Shown: positions 46,089 through 59,272 of the stretch, one piece after another
Layout: every line of letters begins with the position of its first letter
How positions within the stretch are numbered: position 1 is the first letter of the stretch
DNA from: Neoscytalidium dimidiatum
Taxonomy: Eukaryota > Ascomycota > Dothideomycetes > Botryosphaeriales > Botryosphaeriaceae
DNA: 64,000 nt
Assembly (NCBI GenBank): GCA_037367355.1
Contig: CM074697.1
Span: forward strand, 3,844,001 to 3,908,000
Direction: 5' to 3'
Notes under the pieces: generated by a model
The model's input: the letters and a program-made list of their open reading frames with translations, nothing else
Told to the model about the DNA's origin: nothing
The model's database searches: none
Program-made: the position numbers and the translations under genes

Positions 46089-48359
46089 TCAATGACTGAC
46101 ATGGGCAGCCTCGGGGCGCAGTGAGCGATTAAACGCTGTGTTCCTTTCCGTTTCCTCTGTAAGCGTGGCCAGGCTGCCGGTCGGAGACGGAGTCGTGTCC
46201 CTGCTGCCGCGTAAGTGCGCTGCACCCGGTCTTTGCGGTTCGTGAACAGGACTTGCTGGTCTGCTCGTCGCCACAGCATATGTTGGGAGGTCCTCGCTAA
46301 TCGGCGTCCGGATCGGCGTCCGTAGCGCCGTGTTGTAGCTGGGAATGCGTGCTAGAGCCTCCATGTCGTACTGAATCGTCTCGGCCGGCGGGAAGTAGCT
46401 TGAGTTCTCGCGGGAGTGATGCATGCTGTTATGCGATTGGCGGCCGCTGTTGGTGCCTGAACCGCCCGATTCGTTGCCAGACGGGCTGATGGGGGCAGAA
46501 CTCTCGTACCCGTTATGCGGTGTGTTGGTCCCGGAGGAATGTCGAGAGTAGCTGTTGTTTCGCGAGCTGTGGCTGCTGTAGCCGTTATTTTGTGAGATAC
46601 TGAGTCGCGTCAAACGAGAATGCAGTTGGCTTGCAGAGGCGCCGTTTCCACCTGCAACCGTGTCCATCGATGGCAACTCTTCTACCGAATTCCTCCGGCT
46701 CTGAGCATAGAAAGGAGTCGCGTATCCGCTCTGCGTGGGGGATCCATGCCAGCCACCAGGGGTCCTAAACCCACTCGGGTCGATGCCTCTGTACATCTGA
46801 TCCAGCTGGTGCTCGGCGTAAGTCGGAGGTGCAGCTTGAGTAGCCTCCGCGTGCATTGCTGCTTCGATTTCGGAACCGGAGGCGGGATTCACCGACTGAT
46901 CCTCTCCAATGGGAAGGTTCGGTGAGATGAATAGGACGCAGTTGTTCTTGACAAGCAACTATCGTAGGGTCAGCAAAGGGGAGAAAAGCAAATCCACTAT
47001 TACCGTCCTTACCTGACTGGTATGACCCTCCGGGTTATGGAGATTGACGTAGAGCTTGATCTTGTGGTCTATCCTGATGAAGTCCGTGTCCACATTCTGT
47101 CTGCACTTCTTCAGAGACTTGGGGAATGACAGCGCCAGCTTGAACTTGAATGACTCGTCGAATGGGTTCTCCTCGTCCTCGTCGGTCATCCTTTGCTCGG
47201 CGTCGGGGGGCATGTCGTATTCCTCCTTTGCAACGATGGCATCCCAGGAGTGGGGAATGTTTCGCTCTCCCTGGATTGCGTTCAATACGACGTGCTCGTG
47301 AAGCTCCATTTTGATTTTCCCGATTGTAACACCCTTTTTCAGTGGGATCAACTGGAAATCGGCTACGGCCTGTGTTCCAAATATGAAGTTTGTTTGAGGG
47401 ATCGTTATCTTGTAGCACAGCTTGTCTGCCCATACATCCTCGTTGGTCTGAAACAGGTGTTAGCAAGGGACGTTCTGAGGCTCCTACCGTAAGGTTTGGA
47501 AAATCTCCTGAGAACCAACTCTCTACACGGGAACGACTCACCTGTTCCATTGCGGCGTCAGAAAGAATCTCCGACGCCAGCGTCCGGATGATCCTCAAGT
47601 GCTTGTCCGCGTACAGCGTTTTCGCCATCATGCCGCGATCCATGGTAGCATGAAGGTTGTAGACGATGTAGCTTCCAGCCAAGCCCTCCACGCTCTCCGG
47701 CAAAGAACCCCTCAACGTAAACTTGAAGTTCCACTCATGGACGCCCGGGCCCATGTGGTGCACCGTCTTCTTGACGCTTGGCTCTGTCGGGTAGATTTGC
47801 AGGTTTTCCCGGAGGAACTCATCCTTGTAAACGATCTGCTGCGGATTGACGGCGTTCGTAAGCCATCTGGAAGCGGCGCCTCGCGTTAGCGACGCCCAAT
47901 TTTCCCACAAATCAATGGTCCAATGGGTGCACATACGAGACCTTCCGCGTGCCTATCAGCGACAGCTTGATACAACGGACGGGAATCGAGTCGTTGTTGG
48001 TCAAAACCAACTTCCCGGTAAGAGTGACGGGCTCGGCATTGTGTGCGTCACCCTGAAAAACAATAAAGGGTGAGTCCGGTCTGTGAAAGAGCCGTTAGCT
48101 GTTATGATGACGACTGGAACACGAGGCTGTAGCAGACGTGGAGCTGGGGCAGTGCAAGTAGGCCGCTTGGGGGCGGAATGGAGGGGTCTGGGAACGACAA
48201 ACAGGCGAGAGAAACAAGAGTCACTGGCGCCGCCCAGTCGATAGGAATGCGACCGCAGAATTGGAGGCCGCGATAGTGAGAGCTGCGCAAAAAATCGTAC
48301 CTGATTTCCAGCACCGGCTTCGACTTGCCTCCGCCAAAGACCTTGGGGGTGGCGACCAT
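46089..48359 (-). CDS. Alpha-arrestin with PPxY motif (Rod1/Rog3/CreD-like)
   Basis: Alpha-arrestins are adaptors that bring the HECT ubiquitin ligase Rsp5/HulA to plasma-membrane transporters for endocytosis. Exons 48301-48359, 47937-48080, 47542-47866, 47013-47447 and 46089-46958 give 610 residues. The N-terminal arrestin lobe has SPFIVFQGDAHNAEPVTLTG, VRCIKLSLIGTRKVSW and SLPESVEGLAGSYIVYNL. The C-terminal lobe has DFQLIPLKKGVTIGKI, KIKLYVNLHNPEGHTSQ and CVLFISPNLPI. APPTYAEHQLDQMY supplies the PPxY ligand for WW domains, and DLPTYAVA a weaker LPxY. The tail is Ser/Asn-rich with many possible phosphosites. It resembles CreD in plan but not closely in sequence, so I give no symbol. CreC is the next gene upstream. 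Confidence 0.92.
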
Positions 48360-49702
48360 GGTTGCGGAGAGAGTTTTTCCAGGTCAGCCGTCAGAGCGAT
48401 TGGGCGGTCTTGTATAAGAATGACTGCGAGTTCGGGGTTCGAGGCGTTGTGGCTGGCGGATAAAGATGGGTGTTGCACAGCGTTAGGAATAATTAAGTAG
48501 AGCTGGTGCAGAAAGGCCGTGAGACGATCGTCGGAATCATGCGACTGCAAGTGATACTGCAGGAGCACACTGCAGCAGAGGGTGCAGGAGTGCAGAGACA
48601 GGCGCCCCTCCTGGTGGTGTCCGCGGATGGGGGGGTAAGTGCAATACAACAGGACGTAGTGGGTATGGGAGAGAGCTCCGAGACAAAGCAGGTATGCCGA
48701 TAGCGGTCACACACGACCGTGTTTGGGCGGGTGACGTGATATGTCAGGTCAATCGAGCGGCGGGATCAACGCTCGATGCGCGCGAAGTGCAGGGCTCGGG
48801 CTCAAAGCTCTGAGCAGGCGTGGCAGCTACAGGCAGCTAGCTCTTGTACTGGCCGGCGGGACGGCGCCCTTCTTCAGCGACGGGCATCCCGAAAGCACAC
48901 GAGAATAAAGTGGCTCCGCGGCGGCACTTGATTGCGCGGATGGGCCCGAGGCCGCTCCTGATCTCTGCGCGCACCAGGCATCGCCCAGTCGGCGATAGAG
49001 CGATGACGTTTCCGCAGCGAAGCTTGAGAGAAAAACTTATCTCCCGCCACAGCCAGCGCCCGCCCGCCGCCTGTGCAGCTAGCCTGGCGCGCGAGATAGG
49101 CTGAAATGGCGCCGATATTTCGCGAAGGCTCCGCCGGGCCCGCTTGCGGCAAGTCCAGGGAAAAAGACTCACAGCCTGCCACGCTCCTGGCCGCATGTGA
49201 AGAGACAAAGGGCTGTGCGCCTCCCTATTGGGGCGTTCCCTGTGTCGAGACTCCCGCCAGCACCACGGGCGGAGCTCAGCACGGTGCCTGCACACCGTGC
49301 GACGCGTCCTGCTGCGTGCTTAACTTCGCGTTGCAATATCGCGCATGCAGGTGAGGCGAACAACCTGTTTCATCTGCCTTCTTCTCTACATCGTGAGTGC
49401 CCGCCGCGACCTCGCAGTCCCGCGCGCCGTTGCCGCGCTGCGCGTGTCGGGCCATCGAATGATACTTTCGTCAGTATCATGCCGGCCACAACCACCGCGG
49501 CGGTTGCATGCATGCACCCTCGACTACTCGGGACCCCGTCCGGGCCGCTGCAAATCTACGCAGTATACTATGTACAATACACCCGCCACAGCAATCCCGG
49601 CCCACTTGCCCTTTGCTGCATGCTGCCCACCGCCCTCCACCCTCCCTCGCTCTCTCTCCCACGCCCTCCCACGCCGGTGGCATGCAGAGCAGCCACAGCG
49701 CC
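48360..49702. other. Intergenic region between the arrestin and creC genes
   Basis: It holds the arrestin promoter and the creC 3' flank. TCCGCGGA occurs at 48620-48627, about 260 bp before the arrestin start. GC-rich open frames here (for example 49197-50030, plus strand) run across creC exons and look like chance. Confidence 0.5.
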
Positions 49703-52297
49703 CTACGCGCTGCCCGTCGTTGACGGTGCCGACTCACTGCCTTCAGCGCCCTCCTTCGGTCTGTCCCACGTTTTGATGTGCCCTGGACGTGAATGGTCAG
49801 CATCTGGATCTACATTCGGAAGAGTAGCCGCTACGGCAGCGGCGGGTTCCTGCACGAATAGTGGGCCGCCTCGGCCCAACGACGCTAGGCAGACCCGGTC
49901 AACAGATAAGCGCGAAGAAATCTTTGTCTCACCGTTCTCGCAGGAGGTTAGAATGCAGTCTTCCTCGAACCCAAGCCAGCAGAGTGGGTGCTCGTCAACA
50001 GATTTTGCCTGCGCACACCGGTGGTGTTAGTAGTTAGCTAGCTAGCTCCGGCCTGCCGCTCGCTAGGCGCGGGAAGAATGCCTTGTTGTGCACTCACCAT
50101 CACCGGCGGCAACATGGCCGTTCGGGCCCGGGGCTCGACAGGGTGCACCACCTCCTGTTCGCCGCCGCCGTCTGCACTGCCCGAAGTGAGGTTGGAGTCC
50201 GATCTTAGCCGAGTTGTCGAGCTGTCCGCCCGGGTTCGCGGCTGCGGGACGTGCGACGAAATGCTGCCTCGCTGCCGGACCGATGCCTGTGACTCGCAGC
50301 CGCCTGTTAGCAAGACTCCACCTCTGCATGTCTCGAAAAAAACTGTGGATCTGCGCGCTGCCATACCGCTCGCGGCCGATGTAGCATCCCAACGCTAAAG
50401 TCCCACAGTAGCAGCCTGCAATCCTCGCCCACGCTGCCAAATCTGTAGTTACGATCGTCGCACCGCCACGGGTCGAAAGCTACGCCCGTGACCCACGAGT
50501 TATGTCCCTGGCACCGCGCAACGAGCATGCTGTCTTCCAGTGACCAAATCGATACGAGGTCATCCTGCCCGCCGGTAACCACGTATCTCCCGTCCGGCGA
50601 CCAGCACACGCAGATGAGACCTCCGTAGTAGCTGTGGAACACGTCCAGGAGCCTGTGAGCAGATTAGCGGATGCCAACCCATGCAGGTGCTCGGCTACCT
50701 ACTGCTCCTTGAGGTAATCGATGATGCGCAGCGACCCGTCTTCCGACACGATCGCCAGGTGCCTGTTGTCCGGCGAAAACGCAAACGCATTGATCTTCGT
50801 GTTGGACACCTTCCAGACCGCTACAGGGTTGTTTTTCTGGTTTCTTGATTGGACAGACTTTTTGATATGGAGTGACGTGCTCCGCCCGTTCTCGCTTGGC
50901 GGCTTCTCGTTCTGTGGGCTCGTCTCCTCTGGCACAAACGTAGCATCCTCCTTTTCCTTGTCGTACACCACCACGGTCCCATCCATGTGGGCCGCGAGAA
51001 AAAGATTGTCCGAATTTGGCAACCAACGTATCTCCGACACGGCACTCCCGTTGATAGCTCCCTAAAACGAGTCAGTAATTTCTCCGTCTAGCTCTTATCG
51101 TCGGGGAGCCTCCTCTTTGGCTTTCCATAAGCCGACGGACAGCATTCCCAGACAGGGACGCAAGCACAGGAAGTCTATGATGTTGCGAGCGCCAATCGCG
51201 TCCGCACGTGAAACAGTCATATCTTCGCCGAAGCGACTTTGACTTCCGTCAACTTCCGCAATGTGGGCCTCCACGTCCCTGCTGAGGCCTGGCTGACCAC
51301 TGGCTGATAGAGGAGGATATACCGCAAGTTTCTCCTTACATTTTTGTTGATACGAGCGTACTTTTGCGACATCGGCTCGTACCATATTATGTCACCCGTC
51401 GAAAACCCCATGACAATGTCGATATGGCTGTTGGTCTTCGTAACTTTGTTTACGTCGTGGCAAAGTGCATGTGCCTTCGTGAATAAGATTTTTGTCAAAT
51501 GCTCGTCCTATTCAGACGTCAGCTTGCAAAACCACATGCAAATCGTGTGTCATTTGCTAACCTTGTTTGGAGCAGAAAGGTCCAGCCACTGCAGTGCTCT
51601 GTTAACATTTGCGAATGCCATAAGCCCGTTGGCACCTCGCTCCTGTAACCGTTTCTGCAGAGCTTCATGAGGGATCACTCGGGAAACAAATGACGAATTG
51701 CTCTTAATGATGTTATTTTTTGGTTTCCGTCTTTTGAGAGGATCTTTGGATTCCTTGCCATTAGGCATGGAAAGAGCGGGATTTCCCTCTCCGAACGAAG
51801 GCACTGAGCCAAACCCATTGCTTCTAGTATATGGCGAACTGAAATCGCTACCGGCGCTATGCGACTCGTGGGGGCTCTCCGCGATGCTTGGAGGTACACC
51901 AGACAGAGCACTTGTGGTGGTTTCGGAGCGTTGCAATCGGGGAAACTGAGTGGGCCGCGGAGAAAGTATAGTTAAGGAGAGCTTGGTCCCCACGGAGGGG
52001 GGTGACGGTGTTGTGGCCAGCGGATTTGGGTTGTGGACGGGTGCTTCAGATGGGTGGGGAGGCGGCGTCGCGAGGTGAAGGCTGTCTTTGAGTATGTAGG
52101 TGCCTGTCATGACCGAGAGATGAGGATACAGTCTGGCGCATGTGCTGGAGGGGTGCTTTACCTTCACCGACCACGAGCTGATGTTCGGGGCCCGTGGGGT
52201 GACTGAGCACGTTGTTTGTCTCGATAACGGGCTGTCCAGGCATGCCCAGGCCATACTGGCTGCTCGGGAAGCGCGGTGGAGGGGGCAGCACGAACAT
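49703..52297 (-). CDS. WD40 catabolite-repression protein CreC
   Basis: CreC binds and stabilises the deubiquitinase CreB and is needed for carbon catabolite repression in Aspergillus. Eight exons join in phase (52162-52297, 51562-52103, 51340-51507, 50703-51061, 50367-50652, 50098-50286, 49933-50008, 49703-49782) into 611 residues. [14 protein letters not shown] starts the protein, and [16 protein letters not shown] and [20 protein letters not shown] are diagnostic. WD40 text includes [39 protein letters not shown] and [20 protein letters not shown]. The last exons give [10 protein letters not shown], then [17 protein letters not shown] and [12 protein letters not shown], which end the propeller. 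The third intron (51062-51339) is 278 nt, long for this window. Confidence 0.95.
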
Positions 52298-52922
52298 GTC
52301 GCCTTCTTCTGCGCAATATCCTCTCTTATCAGTCGGTGCCCAGCGCCAATGGGAGGTGTCCGATCCGCTGCGGTGACACTGCGACAACCACGCGTTTAGA
52401 AACGAGCATAAGCTTTGCGGAAAGTGGCGCGCGCAGCAGGGTGTTGGTCGCGGGAGGTCGAGAGTTTAGTCTCTGGGTAGCGCAAGGCCGTATGATTCAC
52501 GACGGACGGGCGGCAATGATGTATGAACACGATCTCGGCTTGATGGAGTGTGGGGAGGCTTGCGCACGCGCCGCAATGTCCGAGCCGTCAGCTGAAGGAG
52601 CGGCTAAATGCGACGAGCGTTGAGCGGCGCAGACATGTCGTCCAGGAAGGTAGGAGAGGCGCGCAGAAGGAAGAGGAACGAGGAAGGAGCAGCAGTGACA
52701 CCAGCGGGCGGCAGTTCGACGCGAAGCACCGCGGAGCTCGGGGGGCTGAGAGCAGATGGGCTTGGCTCGAGTCGCGGCCAAGGCATTGGAGTTGAAGGCA
52801 GAGCCCACCCGCACTAACGGTACGCTAGGTCGAAATACCGGGGAACCGAGGCCGGCGACAGCTCCAGCTCCTGCGGCTCTTTTCGCTAGTGACTTGAGCT
52901 TCGTCAATGATGCACCCGCAGC
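52298..52922. promoter_or_regulatory. Divergent promoter region, creC / GEM1
   Basis: This 625-bp region lies between the start codons of creC (minus) and GEM1 (plus). Open frames in it are short. No site can be named with confidence. Confidence 0.5.
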
Positions 52923-54920
52923 ATGGCTACTGTTCGCATCTGCGTCTGCGGTGATGAGGGCACCGGTACACACGCCTCGCGCTGGTCTCTCCTTGGCGCT
53001 CTGCTAACACCTTCTCCCAGGCAAGAGCTCACTCATCACCTCCCTGGTCAAGGACGTCTTCGTTCCCAAGATCCAGAGCGTCCTCCCGCCAGTGACGTTG
53101 CCGCCTACGCTGGGCACACCCGAGAATGTCACCACTACCATCGTCGATACATCGGCCTTGCCTCAAGAACGCGACAAACTGCGCAAGGAGCTCCGCAAGT
53201 CCAACGTCATCCTCCTTGTCTATTCGGATCACTATAGCTACGAGCGCGTCGCGCTCTTTTGGATGCCCTACTTTCGTTCGCTCGGCGTGAACGTACCCGT
53301 CGTGCTGTGCGCGAACAAGTCGGATCTGCAGACAAATGGGAATACATCGCAGGTGGTGGCAGACGAAATGCTGCCGGTCATGAACGAGTTCAAGGAGATC
53401 GACTCGTGCATTCGGACAAGCGCCAAAGAGCACCACAACATTAACGAGGTGTTCTTTCTGTGCCAGAAAGCAGTGACGCATCCCATCGCCCCCCTGTATG
53501 ACTCGAAAGAGGCAACCCTCAAACCAGCAGCTGTCGCAGCACTACGCCGGATATTCTATCTCTCCGACAGGGACCAAGATGGTTACCTCAACGACGCGGA
53601 GATGCACGCCTTTCAATTGAAGTGCTTTGAAAAGCCTCTATCTGAGGACGATTTGACGAATATCAAAAGGTCAATACAAAAATGGGCGCCGGAGTCTGCT
53701 ACGGAGAAGGGTATTGACGAAAATGGATTCTTGCTGCTTCACAAAGTCTTCGCTGAGAAAGGGCGTCATGAGACAATATGGATAATATTGCGGAAGTATC
53801 ATTATACTGACAGCCTTAGTTTGAAAGACACTTTCCTACACCCTAAATTCGACGTCCCACAGTACTCTTCTGCGGAATTGAGTCCCGCTGGTTACCGTTT
53901 CTTCGTCGATCTGTTTCTTCTACATGATAAGGACAATGACGGCGGTCTCAACGACTCGGAGCTAGCAACTCTCTTCTTACCAACTCCAGGCCTGCCGCCG
54001 TCATGGATCGATTCGGCCTTCCCTTCATGCACCGTCCGGAATGAGGCCGGCCACATCACTCTCCAAGGGTGGCTCGCGCAGTGGAGTATGACAACTTTCG
54101 AGGAGCCGAAAACTACTTTGGAGTACCTTGCCTACCTTGGCTTCGAAAGTTCGGATCGAGGGGGCACCACAGCTGCGCTCAAAGTCACAAAAGCGCGGAA
54201 AAGGCGCAACCGCCCCGGGCGAGTCGAGCGGAACGTGGTACTTTGCTACGTCCTTGGAGCCAGTGGCAGTGGTAAGAGCTCGCTGCTTAATGCTTTCCTT
54301 AACAGGCCGTTCAGCTCCATGCATTACCCAACCATCAAGCCCCGTTCAGCAGTGAACAGCGTGGAGCTTCAGGGTGGGAAGCAGTGCTATCTCATCCTTG
54401 AGGAGCTTGGGGAGCTCGAGCCTGCGATCCTGGAGAACCAAGCCAAACTCGATGCCTGCGACTTGCTCTGCTACACTTACGACTCGAGCGATCCCGAAAG
54501 CTTCGACTATATCGTGCAGCTTCGCAGAAGATATCCGCACCTGGACGCTCTGCCAGCCGTCTATACAGCGCTGAAGGCTGACCAGGACAAGGCTATGCAG
54601 CGAACTGAGATGCAACCAGACGAGTACACAAGTGCGCTGAATATGGCAGTCCCGCTACACGTATCTGTGACGTGGAATACCATCTCCGAGTTCTTCGTGC
54701 ACGTGAGTATTTTCTTCTGTTGGTGCCAAATATAGAGTGAAACAGAGCACTGAAACAAAACGCCCAGCTTGCCGAATGCGCCACGCACCCATCTACGGCA
54801 TTCCCAAAGTCAGACGAGGAGCCGGTGGACAACACTAGCTTGTATCTCGCGTTAGGGGCAACGGTCTGCGCCGCAGCGGCATTCGTGTTCATTTGGAGAA
54901 AAAACTCGACGGTTGCCTGA
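52923..54920 (+). CDS. Mitochondrial Rho GTPase Gem1 (Miro)
   Basis: Gem1 sits in the outer mitochondrial membrane, controls mitochondrial shape and inheritance, and regulates the ER-mitochondria tether. Exons 52923-52965, 53021-54702 and 54768-54920 give 625 residues. The first GTPase has GDEGTGKSSLI (the intron splits it after TG), [14 protein letters not shown] and SAKE. Two EF-hands follow ([12 protein letters not shown] and [12 protein letters not shown]). The second GTPase has [15 protein letters not shown]. The C-terminal anchor [20 protein letters not shown] with a short basic tail is typical of a tail-anchored protein. All parts of the family are intact. Confidence 0.97.
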
Positions 54921-56314
54921 AGTGAAACGACAGTACGCCGGAGTTGACGCATGGACGCGGTGTTATGGTGGGCCTCGGGGTTTTGAATGTGCGGCTCTTA
55001 CGATGAGCTCAGACGGTGCATAAGGGACCTGGAACCCCTGCAAATTTGGTAGCTTATAGCACTCCCCTCTGCCGTGAGGAGCAGGATAAAAATAAAACTT
55101 ACTTGCCAGCGTTAGTTGGACGTCCGCCCGCAGCAGGGAGCATGCATATCGACGACCGGCGGACGCAGGACGGTAATTTAAGCAGATCAGCCGTGGATGG
55201 CGATATTTCCTGAAGGCGAATGACGTTCCGCGACTGGCGTCGCCCAGCAACGAGGCGGCTGCACGCGGAACGATTCGGCTATTCCAGAAGGAACACAGCG
55301 CGAAGGGGGCTTGCGCCAGCCGTTTTGCGGTGGAGGCAGGGCAGCGTCACTGGTTCGGGAGGCGCGTGGTTGGTTCCCTCTCGGCTCGAGCTGGGGCGCC
55401 TGAATGCGAATGCAAATGCAGGCACGGTGATAAGGTTGACGCTGCGGATGTTTAGATCTGGCTCGCAGGCCCGGCGCGTGCAGACGCTCGATCGGGCTGC
55501 GCGAGGGCCGTTGGCGGTTGCACAGCTCGGCGCAGGCGGGCTGTCGAGGCGATCAGGCTGCCAAAAAAGAAAGCAGGATATCAGCAGCACGCTCCTCAGC
55601 TCAGCGCGGGCGCTGGCGGGGAGCGCGCGGTGTGGGGAGGATGATCCAATGACAGATCCGCCTCCAGGTGACGGGCTGCGATTAAGCGCTAGAGCAAGCA
55701 GGCTGTCTCGGCGCCACCCTGCGAGGTGCAGCGTGGGCAGGCGGTGGGTGTAGGCGCGGGTGTGGGAGCGAGGCGGCGGCAGCGGCTGCTTTGGTAGGAG
55801 TATTATTGCGTGCAAAGAGGCCTCGTGCGAGGATCGAGCGCATACGTCGTAAGGTAGCGATTCCTATAGTACCGTAGCGACGCGCCGCCGCTCAGGGTGC
55901 CCGATCCAAGCCCGCGAGCCCGCAGCCCGCAGCCCGCAGCCCGCAAGCCCGCAAGCCCGCGCTGTCACCTCCGAGACGAACCAACAGCCAAACTCGCAGC
56001 GAGCAGTCAGCAGCGCAACCACCGCCCAAGCCGCAGCAGTCACGCCGCTCCTCACCGCGCCGGACATGCTCGTCCGCCTGGAGTCCTGTCGCGCTCTTCG
56101 ATGATCACCGCCCGCGCTGCGCTGCCGCCCCTGTGAACGACGAGGATCTACATTCCTCGAGCAGCTATGGCGATGCAGGTAGGTCCTCTCCCGCTGCCCG
56201 CGCTCCCAATGCCTGCAGGCCCCAGATTACACAGCAGCAATCCGCCTCAGCCCCGACTGCGAGCGCGCTGGGCCGCCACACTCTCCTCTCGCCGCTCCCT
56301 GTCCTCCAGACCAC
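54921..56314. other. Intergenic region and 5' leader of the Zds-like gene
   Basis: GC-rich on the right. It holds the promoter and probably a first non-coding or short coding exon of the Zds-like gene: a donor GTAGGT at about 56176 could join to the acceptor ACACAG at about 56345. No separate gene is supported. Confidence 0.45.
55909..55961. repeat. Tandem AGCCCGC(A/G) repeat
   Basis: Seven units of seven or eight bases based on AGCCCGC stand in a row, in the leader region of the Zds-like gene. Unit number may vary between strains. Confidence 0.8.
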
Positions 56315-59272
56315 ATGCTAACCGCGCCCGCCCATCCCACACAGGCCTCCTCCGACAGAGCGCAGGAGCTGGAGCGCTTGTACCAGGCCCGACGAGGCCA
56401 TGCTCCGCAAATCTCCATCAGCGACGACAGCCACCACATCACCGAGGCCATTGGAGACATGTACGGCGAGAATGAGTACAGCCGGCGCGATTCACGGCCC
56501 TTGAGCTTCATCAGCTCGCCCACCAGCGAGACCTTCGACACCAGTCCCTCCTATCCCGCCTCGCCCAACTCGCTCGACCGCACTTCGTCCAACGAGCAGC
56601 ACTACACAAATGGCCAGCCACCCTCGCCCAATATGCTGTCGCCGAACAAGGCCACATTTGACAGGGGAGCTATGTCACCGCCGCGTCTGAACCGCCAGAA
56701 TTCCGACTCTGCCAACCAGACGTACGAGTTCCAGGACATTGACTCTCAGTCCAGCCCGGCTGCCGTAGCCCAGGAGCTCAGCAATCTGCAGGCTATAAGG
56801 CGAATGTCCATGGATGTTCACGGTTCAGATCCCGACCTGCCCACATTCGGTGAGAGGGTACCTATGCCCGCCGCAGCACCGTCGCACGAGGCTGACGAAG
56901 ACGACCCTTCGCGCATGTTCTGGGTTCCCGCGAGAGTGCACCCGGAGTTGGCCCCCAAGGAGTTTAAAACATTCATCGAGGAGAAGGTGCAGAGACACAG
57001 GCGCCGATCAGGTGAATCCGACTCTTTCCTCTCAGCAGACGGGCTGAGCCGGGAAGGGTCGAGCGGAGGGTTGCGGAGGAAGAAGTCGATGCTGTCGAAG
57101 CAGGTCGACGGGCCAAATGGGTACCGAGATGGTGCTGAGCGTTTGGAGAGGAAGAGGTCGCAAAACGGTGGCGGTGGCCACATGCCCACCCTGCAACAAC
57201 TCGAGAGCGTGGCCGAAGACCCAGCAACATTGATCCGCCGAATGAGTCTTCGCGACTCGATGGATTCTGGTGTCGCTGGCGTCGAAGGCCCTGCAGAAGA
57301 TGACGTGCCGATACTTCCTGTGAAACCAACCGGTGTCCTCAAACGTTCCACGCGTACAAATTACAGACGCGGCAGCATACGCAAAGGAGAGAGGGTTCCC
57401 TTCAACCGTAGGATGGCAAATAAACACGGCGACCTCACAGATACTGACGAATCTCCTGTCTCGTCGCCCGTTACTCAGGACTCAGGAGTAGTGAAAATGG
57501 GACTGCAGAGGGTCCAAACTGAACCAATGCCGCCCAGAACTGATCCACCAGAAAACTTCTCACGACCGACGCGGTTACGCTCTGCCCAAGCCCAAGCGCA
57601 ACCTCAAGGCCCCAACGCAGCAGAACAAGCAATGACACGTCCCCGGTCCGCGGAAGAGAGGCCCGCAAGCCAGCCCGAGCCCCAGACCCAGACGTCCCCA
57701 CCGCAACAACAACAACAACAACAACAACAACAGCAGCAGCAGCAGCAGCAAAGGAGAACTTACCACTCCCGTATTGCATCCAACGGCCGTACGACAGCAC
57801 TCCTTCCCGGCTATAATGTTCCTGTCGACTCACCTGTATTTTCTTCAACAGCAGCACCGGTCCCACAGATTGTTGAGACCCCTCCGCCTTCCGAGACTCC
57901 GCCTCCGATACCAGCGCAACACCCGGAACGTAAATCTTCCAAAGTGCAAGTTGACCATACGGCATCACAGAATCATGCGCCTGTCAAGATCCCCCCGCAA
58001 CCGGTCACTCGCCTTCCGCCTGGGAGACAGAGCCTTCGCGAGAAAGCAGAGAAAGCGCAAGCCAACAAAATTCCAAGTCAGTCCCTTGATGAAATGGCAT
58101 CACACCCCACAGCCATACCTGGACACACCAGTGCAACAAGATCCGACTCACTAGCAATTATCCCAACATATGCAGATGACAAGAAATCGGACAAACACGA
58201 CAAGAAGTCCAGAAAAGTTGACGACGATGACGATGGCCTTGAGACTGGTGGTAGGAAGACGAGCTGGGGTTGGTTCTCTCGCAAAAACAAGGAAAAGGAA
58301 GAAGAAGAGGAGAGAGAAAAGAAGGATAAAGAGGAGAAAGAACACAAAAAGCACAAGTCGAAGCTCACCAAATCCGCTGACAAATCGCACGACAACACCC
58401 GTCTCGACGTTCTGCAGGCTTCGATCGACGAAGGACGAGGGCGAGAAAGTATTGTGCTCGACCGCAACAGTATCAAACTAGACGAGGAGCGCCAAAAGAC
58501 GAACAGTCGAAAAACTTCAAGCGAGAAGAAGGAGAAAGAAGGGCTCTTCTCCTCCATTTTCGGTGGAAAAGCTAAGAAAGGAGAGAAAGAATCCGGAAGC
58601 AAGAAAGCAAACTCCACACGCGGACTCTCTCCAGATCCACCGCCACGGCAGCTCAGGCCAGACATCGACTATAACTGGACTCGATTCTCCATTCTCGAGG
58701 AGCGTGCCATTTATCGCATGGCCCATATCAAGCTCGCGAATCCGCGCCGAGAACTTTACTCCCAGGTATTACTCAGCAACTTCATGTACTCATATCTCGC
58801 CAAGGTCCAGCAGATGCATCCGCACATTCAGATCGGCCAGACTGCAGCACAGAAACAACAGCAACGGCAAGCACAAGAGCAAAAGAAGAAAGAGGAAGAA
58901 CAGCGCCGACAGCAGCAGCAGCAGCAACAGCCGGAAGAATTCAAGCAATATCAGATGTACCAGGATGTAGGTCTCCCGTCAATCCTTTCTTCAGGGCATT
59001 TACGATACTGATTAGTCGAACAGCAACAAGCGCGAGTCGAGGCACATGAAGGGGGCTCTGAAGGTACGACAAATCAATACGGAGACAACGACATCATCAA
59101 CGACTCCTCACACGCATCGCAACATCAGCAGTACAGTAGAGCGAACGACAACGGCAACGGCTACAGTGTTTCGAGCGGATCGAGCTACCTTGGTCAAGCT
59201 GGGGGACAGGCACAACCGCCGTACTATGTGCAGCAGTATGATGATGACGATGGTCGAAATGACATGTGGTAA
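56315..59272 (+). CDS. Zds1-family protein with polyglutamine tract
   Basis: Zds proteins regulate the PP2A-Cdc55 phosphatase in mitosis and polarity in yeast. The main exon is open from 56315 to 58970. A 45-nt intron (58971-59015) leads to a last exon ending at 59272, so the protein is about 970 residues. The conserved C-terminal Zds domain lies near residues 785-835 (DYNWTRFSILEERAIYRM; HIKLANPRRELYSQVLLSNF). Upstream is largely disordered: the family motif APQISISDDSHHITEAIGDM near the start, then Ser/Pro/Arg-rich text, 16 glutamines, a Lys/Glu-rich stretch and a second Gln run. The true start may lie in an earlier short exon spliced to about 56346 (ASSDRAQELERLYQ), so the N terminus is uncertain. 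Confidence 0.82.
57704..57751 (+). repeat. (CAA)9(CAG)6CAA polyglutamine repeat
   Basis: Sixteen glutamine codons in a row, nine CAA then six CAG and one CAA, within the Zds-like coding sequence. A shorter CAG-rich run lies near 58912-58929. Confidence 0.9.

Noticed and set aside
49197..50030. A 277-codon open frame on the plus strand
   Set aside because: It runs over the last exons and introns of creC on the other strand and is low in complexity.
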